Positions 42,329-52,570 of a stretch of 64,000 nt of DNA are shown in pieces. The stretch is taken from assembly GCA_949358305.1 (NCBI GenBank), contig OX442319.1, positions 13,206,001-13,270,000 of the forward strand. The letters run 5' to 3'. The notes beneath the pieces are model-generated. The model saw only the letters and a list, made by a program, of their open reading frames with translations, was not told the origin of the DNA and did not search any database. This DNA comes from Strigamia acuminata (taxonomy: Eukaryota; Arthropoda; Chilopoda; Geophilomorpha; Linotaeniidae). A program made the position numbers and the translations under genes. Positions within the stretch are counted from its first letter, which is position 1. Each line of letters opens with the position of its first letter.

Positions 42329-42872
42329 TTATTGACACTTGTACATTTTATCTGGATATTCGACAAAGTACAAATTTATCCATGGAACAAATCCATACTC
42401 GAATGGGATGGTGACGCCAAGTTTATCGTCTTTGAAGAATCGATCAAACCGCGCGGAAGATAAATTCGAGTCCCAAAGGAAACGCGTCCCCAAGACGAGA
42501 GTTCTTTCTTTCGTCACGACGATGAAGTTGGTTTCGGTCCCTCGATTCACCCACTCGACGTCCATCTTGATCTGTCCAATTATTTGGAAATGGTCACCAA
42601 CGACGTTTTTTAGGTACCGGTGTCTATCGTCGTCGTCGTCTAGTTCGCGGATACTGTCCCGAGGGTAGCCCGTTTCTTCGAATAAACGTTCGTCGATGGC
42701 GCAGAAGCGCGACCACTCGATTACCAGGGCATTACGCGCGAGATTCCCTATCTTCACCTTGAGCAAGGCATGTTCGTTCGTGGGTTCAAGCGGTTTCGGC
42801 TGAATAAGAGAAGTTTTAGATTAAAAATTATACGAAACAATTCGTATCTGTTCCTGGAATTACCTGGAACAT
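42329..42872 (-). CDS. Gene R, copy 2: retropepsin-fold-like protein lacking DTG
   Basis: Exons 42864-42872 and 42329-42799, with the same splice sites as copy 1, 159 aa. Only one amino-acid change from copy 1 was seen (Met to Ile near the C-terminus). The E-W-S replacement of the catalytic triplet is identical, so it is not a sequencing error in one copy. Confidence 0.55.
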
Positions 42873-44464
42873 GGTTCAATGTTGCGAGGAACTTCAATGT
42901 TGCGAGGAACGCCAACGAGACGCGGAAAACAGTTTTGTATCGTGTCTGAACTTGATTTGGATGCAAATGAGACACGGGTTACGTCAGATGGCGTGGCGGT
43001 TGTGAGAAATTACGTCACACAGGCGCTCGCGCGGAGTTAAATAAAAATCCTCGAAATATAGAAATTGATTTATCGACTCGTGGAACCGATTCCACGTTGA
43101 GTGTCCCAACGATTAATTAGATTATAGAACTGGGTGTTGTCCGAAACGAAGATCGCGAACGCTCCGATCGGTTTACGATTTAAATTTCAACTCGCGGTAC
43201 ACGTTGCACCATCGTAGGCGATGCGAGTTTGTATAATCGCGTTCGACGAGTTTGCAGACACTTTGAATTCGTTCGCTTCGAGCCATCATGGAGATCCGAG
43301 GGTTTCGGTCACAATTTCCTGAATCGATTTGATACGGTTGTTCTGCTCCGCCACGAACACTCCCTGGTTCGTCGAAAAACACTCCAAAGTGGGTTCGTCG
43401 GAGAACACGGGGCAGTTGGCGACCGATGCGCGCCGACAGCCCCGACAAATTGTTCCAAAATAAATCCAAGCTCCCACAACGTTGTTTTCGATACGCGCGT
43501 TCCTACACGCGATGACGCGCGTGATGCGATGCGGGTGAGTGTGACACGGGTTTTCGAATTGGGCGTCGACGATGATGTTTGTCAACGTGGATAAACGTCC
43601 GCAAAGTGCCCGGAACGCAGTTAATTACCGACGAGAATTGAAAATGTAATCGTTTTTGATAAAAAGAAACCCTCGTAACGTTGAAACGATAAAGAGAACG
43701 CAAAATTCGGATTCGAATTCAGGTTCGATCCGCGAACTGTCGAGGCGCGACATGCCAAGCGTGGAGGGGAGCGTTTATCGCTCATAGGTGCCCGATGATC
43801 GGAGATGGGTGGGTGATGGGTGGGTGATCGGTACCAGACAGACACAAAACAGAATAAAATCTACCCCCGTACTTCGGTCGTCACTAAGATTACCTTCGCA
43901 GTGACCGACTAGAATAAGAGTTTTGCAAAATATCCGTCGTTTCATATTTTAATTTTGTCTTTCCGGCGTCTCGCGCCATCGCTTTCGACGTGAGTTTGTG
44001 TCATTGCGTTCGGTGGATTTGCAAGCGCCTCTAGGTCGATCGAGACCAGACACGCTTACTTCAGAGTAGGGACCACTCCACCACAAACATTCCGAGGGTA
44101 TTGGCGCGCAAAAAGGACAGGGTCCTATCTTCTCGCCACGCAGAATACGGGCAGCCAGCATTGGCAGCCCCCAATAACTTGTTCCAAAATAAGATCGAGT
44201 TGATTAGATTCCTTCACTCATCCCGTAAATACCGTAAATTTCGTAAATGTCACAATACGTGGTGAAAATGATGCGTCACGTGTCTTATCGCGCATTGGGT
44301 CACATTTAAACGCACGTATCGTTAAGGGTGTCGCGTTCATGGTGGTACATTGGTGCCGGGATGTTCAGATACGCGCTCCCGTACGCTTCCACAGCGTTGG
44401 TATTGTTTGGTTATAGCGATTGTTTGTTCCAAATAATTGTGCAAAAACACTAGTTTAATTGTTT
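42873..44464. repeat. Composite repeat array, copy 2
   Basis: Duplicate of 1580-3166, with the same hairpins (near 43409 and 44148). No gene is seen. Confidence 0.6.
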
Positions 44465-44468
44465 ATAT
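44465..44468. other. Target-site duplication ATAT, left
   Basis: ATAT before the LTR and again at 53475-53478; the empty site in copy 1 (near 3173-3176) has a single copy. Confidence 0.88.
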
Positions 44469-44961
44469 TGTTACGCGGTAGAGCCGTACCGTGTATCGGC
44501 TGGCTCTGCTCGCTCTGTTTAGGCATTTAATGCAATGAATTCTCACTAGACGGCGCTGTGCACCTAATTAGATGCACAGACCGTTCAACTTAGTTGATAG
44601 GGGGAATAGGAGTTTACTTAGTGAGCTGATTAAGCCAGAGAGCTCAGATCTCTTTTGATTCTCAAACTGTTACCTTCACCTACTACTGCCAGCCGGTTGA
44701 CGGTCAGGCAGGACTAGGTTTCCTGAATTGAATTGAATAAACAACAGCATCATCCTTATTTGATTTGAATGAACCATTTATGTGTTTTAGGTTTAATAAA
44801 TGAACAAATGTAATAAGAGCTGATGACCGAACATTTACATTAGTAAATGTCCGACTTTGAACAATAAAGCCAACAGGCATTTTACATATAAAACCCTGTG
44901 TCATTCTTGATTGAATTCATGTCACGTAGGACTAAATCAATCCCCATTTAGCCACGTAACA
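44469..44961 (+). repeat. 5' LTR of the Gypsy element (493 bp)
   Basis: TG...CA ends, with the short terminal inverted repeat TGTTACG/CGTAACA. Same length and sequence by eye as the 3' LTR, indicating a young insertion. Confidence 0.95.
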
Positions 44962-44963
44962 AC

Positions 44964-44981
44964 TGGTGGAGATGCGGTCTC
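44964..44981 (+). other. Putative primer binding site
   Basis: TGGTGGAGATGCGGTCTC starts two bases after the LTR. TGG is the complement of a tRNA CCA end. I could not name the tRNA with confidence. Confidence 0.5.
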
Positions 44982-45417
44982 GATTGTAGCCCGTTTAGAT
45001 TTAAAATCCCATTAAAATTGGATTAAAATTGCCAAAATAATTTAATAAAAATCTAGAAATAAAAACTTGAAAATTGCTGATTTTATAGCAATTATCTTGA
45101 ATGACTCAGAGTTGGTAAAAACAAGTGAAGTCACAGCTTGAATATTTAATGTCATTGTGTGAAATAATTTGCATTTTGGAAATGAAAATAGAGTTTAATT
45201 GTTTATTAGGGATTAATAAATTGATTTACAATTGTTATATTTAGAATAAATAAAATATATAGTGTATAAATACTAATTTTGATATTTATTTACAGGAAAT
45301 TTTGTGAATTTATGGGAATTGAAAAAATTGTTTTGAAATGTTATTGATGGATTATTTTCTTTGTAATTTTGAGTGTAATATTTATGTATTATATGCTAAT
45401 AACACTTTAAGTTTTCA

Positions 45418-45420
45418 GGT
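45418..45420 (+). promoter_or_regulatory. Candidate splice donor in the Gypsy leader
   Basis: TTTTCAG/GTAATG, a good donor, 88 bases before the gag start. Joined to the acceptor at 51188-51189 it would remove gag and pol and leave the third ORF as the first frame. Confidence 0.45.
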
Positions 45421-45506
45421 AATGAATTCGTGTTAGTGTATTCAGTGTTTAGAAAGTGAATCAGTGCTAGTGAAAGTGATAAAAAGCGCAATATAAAGGC
45501 TTTAGT

Positions 45507-46838
45507 GTGGCTAAGCCAATAAAATTGTCGCAGTTTAATACGGATAATCTTCAAGATTTACAAAATTGGGAATTGCCCGAACCGGATTTGAAAAATATCA
45601 CCACTAGAAGAAGTAAAAACGCTAAATCCGAATCTGACACTGAACCTCAGAAGGAAGATAAAGAAGTCCGATCTCAACCTCAATCAATATTACAGAAATT
45701 GGATTTTGCTACTCCAGCAATAAAATTAATTCCACAAAAAGGTTTAGAAGAAATAATAAAGACATTTACACCAGTAAAAACTAAACCAGTTCCAACCTCA
45801 ATTAAACCAAATTTTCCGAAAATGACATCACCACAGACTCCAACGGACGTATTGACCGACTTATTGAAGAGTTTGGTAGTGCAGAAGCGACCTGTTGTCA
45901 CTTATGATACAGAAAAGGGCAACATCGACCAATGGCTTGTGGCATATGAAGCTACAATAGAAACAGATGATGAGAGAGTAAAACATCTAGCATTAGCCTT
46001 AAAGACTGATGGATTGGCATGGTTTGTGGAACAACTAAAGAAGAATCCGACATGGAAATGGACGGATTGGAAACCACAGATCGAGAAAAAATTTAGAAGA
46101 AGCCAAGAAAATGTTTACAATACTCTCCACTTCATGAAACACAAAGAGGGTACAGCAGATGCCTTCATGAAGAAAGTCTTGGCCGAATGTGCGTTTATTC
46201 TACCAGAAATGACTGAAACTCAGAAAATAAATTATGTTTACCAAGGTTTGAAGCCTGCAATGCAGAAGATGATGATAACAGTATTTCCATCGACGTTAGA
46301 AGAAATGGAACAGAGACTTAAATTGTATGAAAGTCACAAAACAGAAGAACCAGCGGATCTACTGCTCACAATGTTCAAAAAAGTTGTAGATGAAAAGGTG
46401 AACCCTACGACAACAGGTATACTGTCTGGAACAGGGGGATCCCCAGTAAGCTACGCCGAGTTATTAGCTGAAAATATTAAATTAAAACAGCAAAAGCTCG
46501 TTAGTGAGTCAGTAGAGCCACAACAATCGGTTCCATTATTCATACAAGGCGAGTGGTATATTCCAGCATCGCAGCGCGGACAGAACTTTAGAGGTAGATA
46601 CAACAGAGGTAGACAGCGGTCAAATAGCAGTCCGACAACAACGCGTTCATGTGGATGTTGGCATCGTTATGGTTGTGAACATAACACATCAGCGCCACAG
46701 GAGCAACAATCTCAAGAAAATAGAGGGAACCCAAACAACAGAAGGTGGTTTAAGAAGAAAAGGACACAAGGGGGCGGTAAAACGAACCCTAATCCTAAGC
46801 AGAACCCACAACAAGGTCAACAAGAAGAGGAAAACTAG
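45507..46838 (+). CDS. gag: Gypsy Gag polyprotein
   Basis: 443 aa reading from the GTG at 45507; the frame has no upstream ATG before a stop at 45480, and the next in-frame Met is about 100 codons on. The context TTTAGTGTGGCT is the same as TTTAGTATGGCT at the gag start of the other element, which suggests the normal start is ATG and that GTG is a point change, or that non-AUG initiation is used. Residues about 130-270 form a retrotransposon-gag-like helical region (IDQWLVAYEATIETDDERVK, WKPQIEKKFRRSQENVYNT). The C-terminus is Arg/Gly/Asn/Gln-rich with a non-canonical Cys/His cluster (CGCWHRYGCEH) starting at residue 382 rather than a standard CCHC knuckle. It packages the genomic RNA in a cytoplasmic particle. 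Confidence 0.85.
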   Translation: MAKPIKLSQFNTDNLQDLQNWELPEPDLKNITTRRSKNAKSESDTEPQKEDKEVRSQPQSILQKLDFATPAIKLIPQKGLEEIIKTFTPVKTKPVPTSIKPNFPKMTSPQTPTDVLTDLLKSLVVQKRPVVTYDTEKGNIDQWLVAYEATIETDDERVKHLALALKTDGLAWFVEQLKKNPTWKWTDWKPQIEKKFRRSQENVYNTLHFMKHKEGTADAFMKKVLAECAFILPEMTETQKINYVYQGLKPAMQKMMITVFPSTLEEMEQRLKLYESHKTEEPADLLLTMFKKVVDEKVNPTTTGILSGTGGSPVSYAELLAENIKLKQQKLVSESVEPQQSVPLFIQGEWYIPASQRGQNFRGRYNRGRQRSNSSPTTTRSCGCWHRYGCEHNTSAPQEQQSQENRGNPNNRRWFKKKRTQGGGKTNPNPKQNPQQGQQEEEN

Positions 46839-49800
46839 TGGGTCGGCCACAAGGAAGATGTCACCATCAACAAGGAAGATGTTGTCATCCAAAGAAGAAA
46901 AGAAAGAATAGAAGAGAGAAGATAATCGTAGTCAAAATGAACATTTCAGAATCTCTATTGGAAATTCCAGTAATAGTGAACAACATGGAAGTCAAGGCAG
47001 TTATGGACACTGGAGGAAAACGCAATGTTATCAGCGAAGAGCTTGCTGAAGCTTTACAGTTGAAGTACCCGCCAAGCCCAAATATACGATTACAAGGGGT
47101 AAGCGGAGAACTTGTGACTCCAATAGGAAAAGCCAAGATGAACATTACAATTGGTGAATTAACATACAGGATCGAGGTCCTGATTGTTAAAGGATTTCAT
47201 TATGAACTACTGCTAAGTGACCCATTCATGCTGTTCGCGAAGTGTGTGTTAGACTACGACAAACAAAAAATCTTTGTGGGCCGAACTAGTGGAAAGGAAG
47301 TGTCATTTCCAATGAATAAAACTTTTGTTGATCAGAATTATGTTGCGAGGGTAATGAAGAACATCACAATTCCACCAATGCATGAATGCATTGTTCCCAT
47401 CTATTTGAATAAAGCAATAACATTAGACATGTTTGTGCAACCATTACATAATGTTACTGATAGATTTGCTGTGATAGGTTGTAAAACTTTAACAGATTTC
47501 AAGAACGGCAAAGGCATCATTCGAGTGGCTAACCCAACCAAGAAGACAGTCTTTCTGAAGGAGAAGTCAGCAATCGCAAAAGCTTATTATGTGGTTGATG
47601 TTGGGGTGTTTGATGAAAAACAGGTACACTGTTTTGACTTTGACTCCTCAATAGCAAAAGACAAAATGAATAAAGACCAACAAGAGCAAATGCGACAACT
47701 TCTTCAAAAGAATCAAGACAGATTTGCTGTTTCTGACAAGGATTTGGGACGAGTTCAAGTGTATAAGCATAAAATCGATACTGGAGACCATGAACCAATA
47801 CATTTGCAACCGTATCGTCGTTCTATGAAGGAAAAAGAAGTCGAAGCTGAGGAAACAAAGAAATTGCTTGATATGGGAGTGATAAGGGAATCAGAAAGTC
47901 CCTGGAGCGCGCCTGTATTGCTAATAAAGAAAAGAGATGGTAAGTGGAGATTTTGTGTCGACTGGAGACGTTTGAATGCGATAACAAAGAAAATGGTGTA
48001 CCCATTGCCAAGAATAGATGACACTTTAGATCAGCTGGCAGGTGCACAGTTCTTCTCCATGATGGACCTTATTCAAGGATATTATCAAGTCGAAATAGAT
48101 GAACAAGATCGCGAAAAAACAGCATTTACCACTTCAAGCGGACATTTTGAGTTTAACGTCCTAGGAATGGGATTATGCAATAGTCCAGCAGCTTTTCAAA
48201 AGTTAATGAATAAAGTTTTAGGCAACCTCCTAGGCAAAGTCTGTATAGCGTACATTGACGACCTTATCATTTTCTCTAAAACATTCGATCAGCATTTGAA
48301 AGATCTAGACAACGTTTTCGACAAGCTTAGACAATCTAACTTAAAGGTGAAGTTGAGCAAGTGCACATTTGGGACGAACACCATCAAGTATTTAGGACAT
48401 GTCGTGGACTCTGAGGGTATATCACCAGACCCAAGGAATCTGGAATCCGTCGCGAAGTTTCCAGTTCCTACTAACCTCAAACTTCTTCGAGGATTCATAG
48501 GGCTCTGTTCGTATTACAGGAAGTTCATTCCAGGTTTTGCGGACATATCCAAGCCCTTAGTCAATTTGACGAAGAAGGACGAGAAATTCGATTGGGGCCC
48601 ACCTCATGACAAGGCCTTTAAAACATTAAGGACCGCCCTTATCACCGTGCCAGTGCTTGCGCACCCTAATTTTGAAGAACCCTTCATGGTATCGACTGAC
48701 GCGAGCGCATATGGTCTTGGAGCAGTGTTGAAACAGAAGATAAACAAACAAGAACATGTGATAGCTTATGCCAGCAGACTTCTCAGCCAAGCAGAACAGA
48801 ATTACACAGCCACAGAAAGGGAATGTCTGGCTATTCTGTTTGGAATTGAAAAGTACCGACCTTATTTGTATGGTAAGAAGTTCCAGATAATTACAGACCA
48901 TTCGGCACTCCAATGGCTAAAATCAGTCAAAAACCCCAATGGCAGACTAGCTAGATGGAGCCTACAGCTAGTAGACTTTGATTTCGATGTGATCTACAAG
49001 AGCGGAAAAGCGCACAAAGATGCCGACGCCTTGAGTAGAATTCCAGAAGATTTAAGCGAGGAAGAAAACGAAATAGTTCCCTCACTTTTACTCGAACAGC
49101 TCGACCTTCCTGCTGAGCAGCGTAAGGACAAGAAGCTACTGGAATTGATCACCGCAATGAATCAAGTAGAGCAACTTCCGAAGAAGAGAAGACGTCCTCT
49201 AAAGCAGTTCGTTCTTCTCGACAATGTGTTGTTTAGGAAGAAAAATTCTTTGAATTCCCTAGACACGGAAGTAAATCTGTTATATGTTCCGCAGCATTTG
49301 AAAACTGCAGTTCTTGAAGAAATGCATGACGGACTGACGGGTGCTCACTTGGGCCTAAACAAAACGTGGAAGAGAATGAGAACAAGATTCTTCTGGCCCC
49401 GGATATATAAAGACGTTAGAAATTACGTACTTTCTTGTCCACATTGCGCGAGCTCGAAATCAATGACAACAGCGCCAAAAGGTTTAATGCAGCCGTGGTC
49501 TACAATATCTAAGCCTTTCGAGAGGATTGGAATCGACACACTGGGAAGTTTTCCGACCTCCGAAAAGGGCAACAAGTATGTTTTCGTAATGACAGATTAT
49601 TTGTCGCGGACAGTGATTGCTAGAGCAGCTCCAGCATCAACAGCGTTGGAAGCAGCTAGAACCTTGCTTTATGAGTTAATGTTGAAGGAAGGCAGTCCGA
49701 GAGAAATCCTGAGCGATAGAGGCACAGAATACAGAAACAAAATGGTGGAAGAAGTATCAAATATGTTTAAAGCCCTACACAAAACCACTTCAGGGTACCA

Positions 49801-50782
49801 TCCAAGGACCAATGGCCTTACAGAAAGATTTAATGCGACGTTTGCAAAAATGTTGCAGATTTATGTTGATAAGGACCAGAGGGACTGGGATGATTTTTTG
49901 CCATTTTTGCTTTTCTCATATAATACCGGTGTGCATGAAACGACAGGATATACACCTTATTATCTTTTGAAAGGATATGAAGTTGATTTGAACGTGGACG
50001 TAAACCTCAACTTACCTCAAAAAGAATTTACCTTGCGAACCTCAAAATTCATCAGAGAAGCTAGGAAGATAGCAAATGAAAGGTTGGAATGGCAAGGAGA
50101 AAAAAGCAGAAAAAGATTCGATCAAGGCCGAGTCCATGTGGAATTTGACCCAGGAGAATTAGTATATCTCAAAACACCCAATAGAAAAGTTGGGTTAAGT
50201 GAAAAACTCCTACCACAGTTCTCAGGCCCATACGAAATAGTAAGAAGAACCGCGCCAAATGACTACGAAATTAGAAGTTCAAATGGAAAGAAAACAGATA
50301 TTGTTAATATTGAACGATTAAAACCGTATAAACCCAGAGAAGAAATTCCAGCGGAGATATTAGAAGAATTGACAGCTAAAAAAGTCACATTTGCTGATGA
50401 AACTGCAACACAGAGTGAAAAACAACAAGAAATTGAAGAAAACACGTCAATTTCGCCAATTCCGATCGCTAAAGAACGATTTATTAGCGATGACGATCAA
50501 ATTTCGTTAAAAACACTCTTTGAACCTGAAGAAAATACAACAAAAGTGTCAAATTTCCCAATTCCAAGCGAAAAAGAGCGATTAAAAGCGCTCTATGGAC
50601 CGAAAGAAATTATGGAAAGATGGCAAAACGAAGACGAACGGAAAAACAAAGAAAATCAATTGCGAAAACCGCCGACAGGTGTCGCTGACGCAGTCGATGA
50701 CGCGTCGCCGCCTGAAATCGAGAGTTTCCGGTCACGTCGCCTTCGCAAACAGGCTCGTCGTGACTACAGTGGATTGTGTTAA
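46799..50782 (+). CDS. pol: Gypsy Pol polyprotein (protease, RT, RNase H, integrase)
   Basis: The frame opens at 46799 and overlaps the end of gag by 40 bases in the -1 frame, with no usable ATG near, so -1 frameshifting is likely; GGAAAAC just before the gag stop is a candidate site. Numbering from 46838 there are 1314 codons. Aspartic protease DTG is at 57-59. Reverse transcriptase has SPWSAPVLLIKKRDGKWRFC and the YIDD box at 472-475. RNase H begins at STDASAYGLGAVL (D621) and has TDHSAL. Integrase has the HHCC zinc finger, then D900 (IGIDTLG), D960 (LSDRGTEY) and E996 (TERFN), a DD35E core. A GPY/F-type module follows (QFSGPYEIVRR). The last 150 residues are charged and low-complexity; no chromodomain was recognised. 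All catalytic residues are present, so this copy is probably active. Confidence 0.95.
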   Translation, partial: AEPTTRSTRRGKLVGRPQGRCHHQQGRCCHPKKKRKNRREKIIVVKMNISESLLEIPVIVNNMEVKAVMDTGGKRNVISEELAEALQLKYPPSPNIRLQGVSGELVTPIGKAKMNITIGELTYRIEVLIVKGFHYELLLSDPFMLFAKCVLDYDKQKIFVGRTSGKEVSFPMNKTFVDQNYVARVMKNITIPPMHECIVPIYLNKAITLDMFVQPLHNVTDRFAVIGCKTLTDFKNGKGIIRVANPTKKTVFLKEKSAIAKAYYVVDVGVFDEKQVHCFDFDSSIAKDKMNKDQQEQMRQLLQKNQDRFAVSDKDLGRVQVYKHKIDTGDHEPIHLQPYRRSMKEKEVEAEETKKLLDMGVIRESESPWSAPVLLIKKRDGKWRFCVDWRRLNAITKKMVYPLPRIDDTLDQLAGAQFFSMMDLIQGYYQVEIDEQDREKTAFTTSSGHFEFNVLGMGLCNSPAAFQKLMNKVLGNLLGKVCIAYIDDLIIFSKTFDQHLKDLDNVFDKLRQSNLKVKLSKCTFGTNTIKYLGHVVDSEGISPDPRNLESVAKFPVPTNLKLLRGFIGLCSYYRKFIPGFADISKPLVNLTKKDEKFDWGPPHDKAFKTLRTALITVPVLAHPNFEEPFMVSTDASAYGLGAVLKQKINKQEHVIAYASRLLSQAEQNYTATERECLAILFGIEKYRPYLYGKKFQIITDHSALQWLKSVKNPNGRLARWSLQLVDFDFDVIYKSGKAHKDADALSRIPEDLSEEENEIVPSLLLEQLDLPAEQRKDKKLLELITAMNQVEQLPKKRRRPLKQFVLLDNVLFRKKNSLNSLDTEVNLLYVPQHLKTAVLEEMHDGLTGAHLGLNKTWKRMRTRFFWPRIYKDVRNYVLSCPHCASSKSMTTAPKGLMQPWSTISKPFERIGIDTLGSFPTSEKGNKYVFVMTDYLSRTVIARAAPASTALEAARTLLYELMLKEGSPREILSDRGTEYRNKMVEEVSNMFKALHKTTSGYHPRTNGLTERFNATFAKMLQIYVDKDQRDWDDFLPFLLFSYNTGVHETTGYTPYYLLKGYEVDLNVDVNLNLPQKEFTLRTSKFIREARKIANERLEWQGEKSRKRFDQGRVHVEFDPGELVYLKTPNRKVGLSEKLLPQFSGPYEIVRRTAPNDYEIRSSNGKKTDIVNIERLKPYKPREEIPAEILEELTAKKVTFADETATQSEKQQEIEENTSISPIPIAKERFISDDDQISLKTLFEPEENTTKVSNFPIPSEKERLKALYGPKEIMERWQNEDERKNKENQLRKPPTGVADAVDDASPPEIESFRSRRLRKQARRDYSGLC

Positions 50783-51187
50783 GGTTTTCTGAGACGAACC
50801 AGGTTTACTGTGTGACTCAAAGAAACCTAAAGCATTAATAACAGCAGCAGTTGATTTGTGTGTGATTCCGTAAGTGAAAGGAGTGGATTTTGAACGAATT
50901 TGGCGAATAAATAGCTTAAAAACGAAACGAATCTATCGCGAATTTTGTGAAAAATAACATCGCGAAATGGAAAATTAGGCTTAAATAATTGTGTTAAAAC
51001 TTCGAAATGAAATTTTAGTGTGTGCATACATTATCAAGTGACTAATTAGTTGAAGAATTGTTAAATTTAGTGTAAATTAGTGCAACATGAGATGTTAAAT
51101 GAAATAATGAATGGAAATTGGAATAATTTTGTGAAAATTTTGAATTAATGAATTAATTTTTTTTATTTTCTTTTCAAACAATATATT

Positions 51188-51189
51188 AG
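51188..51189 (+). promoter_or_regulatory. Candidate splice acceptor for the third ORF
   Basis: A pyrimidine-rich stretch (TTTTTTTTATTTTCTTTTC) followed by ATATATTAG/G lies eight bases before the ATG of the third ORF. Confidence 0.5.
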
Positions 51190-51196
51190 GATCCGA

Positions 51197-52570
51197 ATGG
51201 ACGAAATGGCAAGCAAATTTGATCGGATGGATGTGCGTAGTGACAGTGACAGCGATGCGGATTCAGTTTGCTCGATGCAAGTGGGCGATCTTTTGGAACG
51301 TCAACTTAAGAAAGGCGATGACTTGGAAATTTATTTAGCAAATAAGCCGAGCACAAGTAAAACTTTGGACGAATTGGTTAACTGCCCACGCCCGTTTACA
51401 GAAGGAAAACAAAAGGCGGAGGAAGATAAAAAGAAATATGCAGGACCATTAACAAAGGGTGAAGAAGGCTTATTGCGTCGTCGTCGTAAGAATCGACAAT
51501 TGAAACGAGATAAGAAAGCACAAAAGAAGAAAGTGTTTGACGAGCAATCGAAAAGAATCCGGGAAGAAGAAATGCGTCACACCGTTGATCGAAACAAACG
51601 CCGATTAAATGATTTGCGAATGGAGCACCGGAATATGGTCAACGCCATTAGAGCCAGGAAATTAAAAGGAGTGATGGGATTGCCCGACTATCAGTTGTGG
51701 AGAACAGGGGCGAATGCTTTGCTGATCCAGGAGGCGAAGATAAGAAAAAATATTTTAAAAGCCATCGCCCTAGCGAGAAGAGAGTCCTTCCAGGACCCTA
51801 GTGTAGTATTTCCTACTCCTATACGGGTATACCGTGTGGAGTTGGACGCTGCACGACAGGTCCAGGCTCTCGGACTTGCATTAGACTATAGTAATGCGCC
51901 AAAATATGACTTAGCATTCGACGCCGTAGGTTGTCCGCCGATTAAAGTCATGAACTATCAGATGGCAGCATTAGGCGATCTAACGCCGGGACGACAGAGC
52001 TGGACGTATGACAGCGTCGTTGATCACTACCTCCAACTGTTAGAAGAGCGATATCCCATATTGGCACCAATTCAATCTGAGTGGGTCTTCAAAATGGTGG
52101 ACCCAGCTAAACGAAAGGAAGCGATCTATTGGCTAATGAAGAGACTTCCAAGTGCTCAAAAGAAGATTTGGGTGTTTCCAGTTCCTATTGAAGAGCATTG
52201 GCAGCTTTTCATAGTGGATTGGCGGAAAAAGCCAACCCAATACGTGCTTTACGACCCAAGCGGACCAATAGAGCGCACATATCCAAAGTGGGAATCTTTA
52301 AGGTACTCGTTGATGGATGCAGGAGTAAAGTTTCCAAACAAATTCATACGTTGGGACCCGCCACGTATGCACCAATTGGATAATGACAGCTGTGGCCCAA
52401 CCATACTCTACTTCACTAGAAGATATGTTGAAGACCGTGACTTAATGCAGTTTGGGGAGCCATGTGAGTTACGCTTACGATTTGTGTATGAGATTGCAAA
52501 CCGTGAAATTCTCCCATTCGAATTGATCAAGGAAGAGGATAAGAAAGATCAAGCGGAAGGAGGAGAGTGA
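51197..52570 (+). CDS. Third ORF of the Gypsy element: Ulp1/C48-type cysteine peptidase
   Basis: 457 aa from ATG to TGA. The N-terminal 60 residues are acidic and Ser-rich. Residues about 70-150 are strongly basic and coiled-coil-like (RRRRKNRQLKRDKKAQKKK) and could be a nuclear signal or RNA-binding region. The C-terminal 200 residues follow the clan CE/C48 plan: PGRQSWTYDSVVDHYLQLL at the place of the family's LND-x-x-I-N-x-Y segment, VPIEEHWQLFIVDW with His334, YVLYDPSG with Asp353, and HQLDNDSCGP with Gln393 and Cys399. Spacings of H to D (19) and D to C (46) fit Ulp1-like enzymes, which cleave SUMO or related modifiers; the viral relative is adenain. There is no signal peptide or membrane segment, so this is not an env. 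The frame is intact although it lies outside gag-pol, which argues it is useful to the element. Confidence 0.88.
   Translation: MDEMASKFDRMDVRSDSDSDADSVCSMQVGDLLERQLKKGDDLEIYLANKPSTSKTLDELVNCPRPFTEGKQKAEEDKKKYAGPLTKGEEGLLRRRRKNRQLKRDKKAQKKKVFDEQSKRIREEEMRHTVDRNKRRLNDLRMEHRNMVNAIRARKLKGVMGLPDYQLWRTGANALLIQEAKIRKNILKAIALARRESFQDPSVVFPTPIRVYRVELDAARQVQALGLALDYSNAPKYDLAFDAVGCPPIKVMNYQMAALGDLTPGRQSWTYDSVVDHYLQLLEERYPILAPIQSEWVFKMVDPAKRKEAIYWLMKRLPSAQKKIWVFPVPIEEHWQLFIVDWRKKPTQYVLYDPSGPIERTYPKWESLRYSLMDAGVKFPNKFIRWDPPRMHQLDNDSCGPTILYFTRRYVEDRDLMQFGEPCELRLRFVYEIANREILPFELIKEEDKKDQAEGGE

Noticed and set aside
51197-52570. The third Gypsy ORF as an env gene
   Set aside because: There is no signal peptide, transmembrane segment, fusion peptide or furin site; the C48-type residues explain it better.
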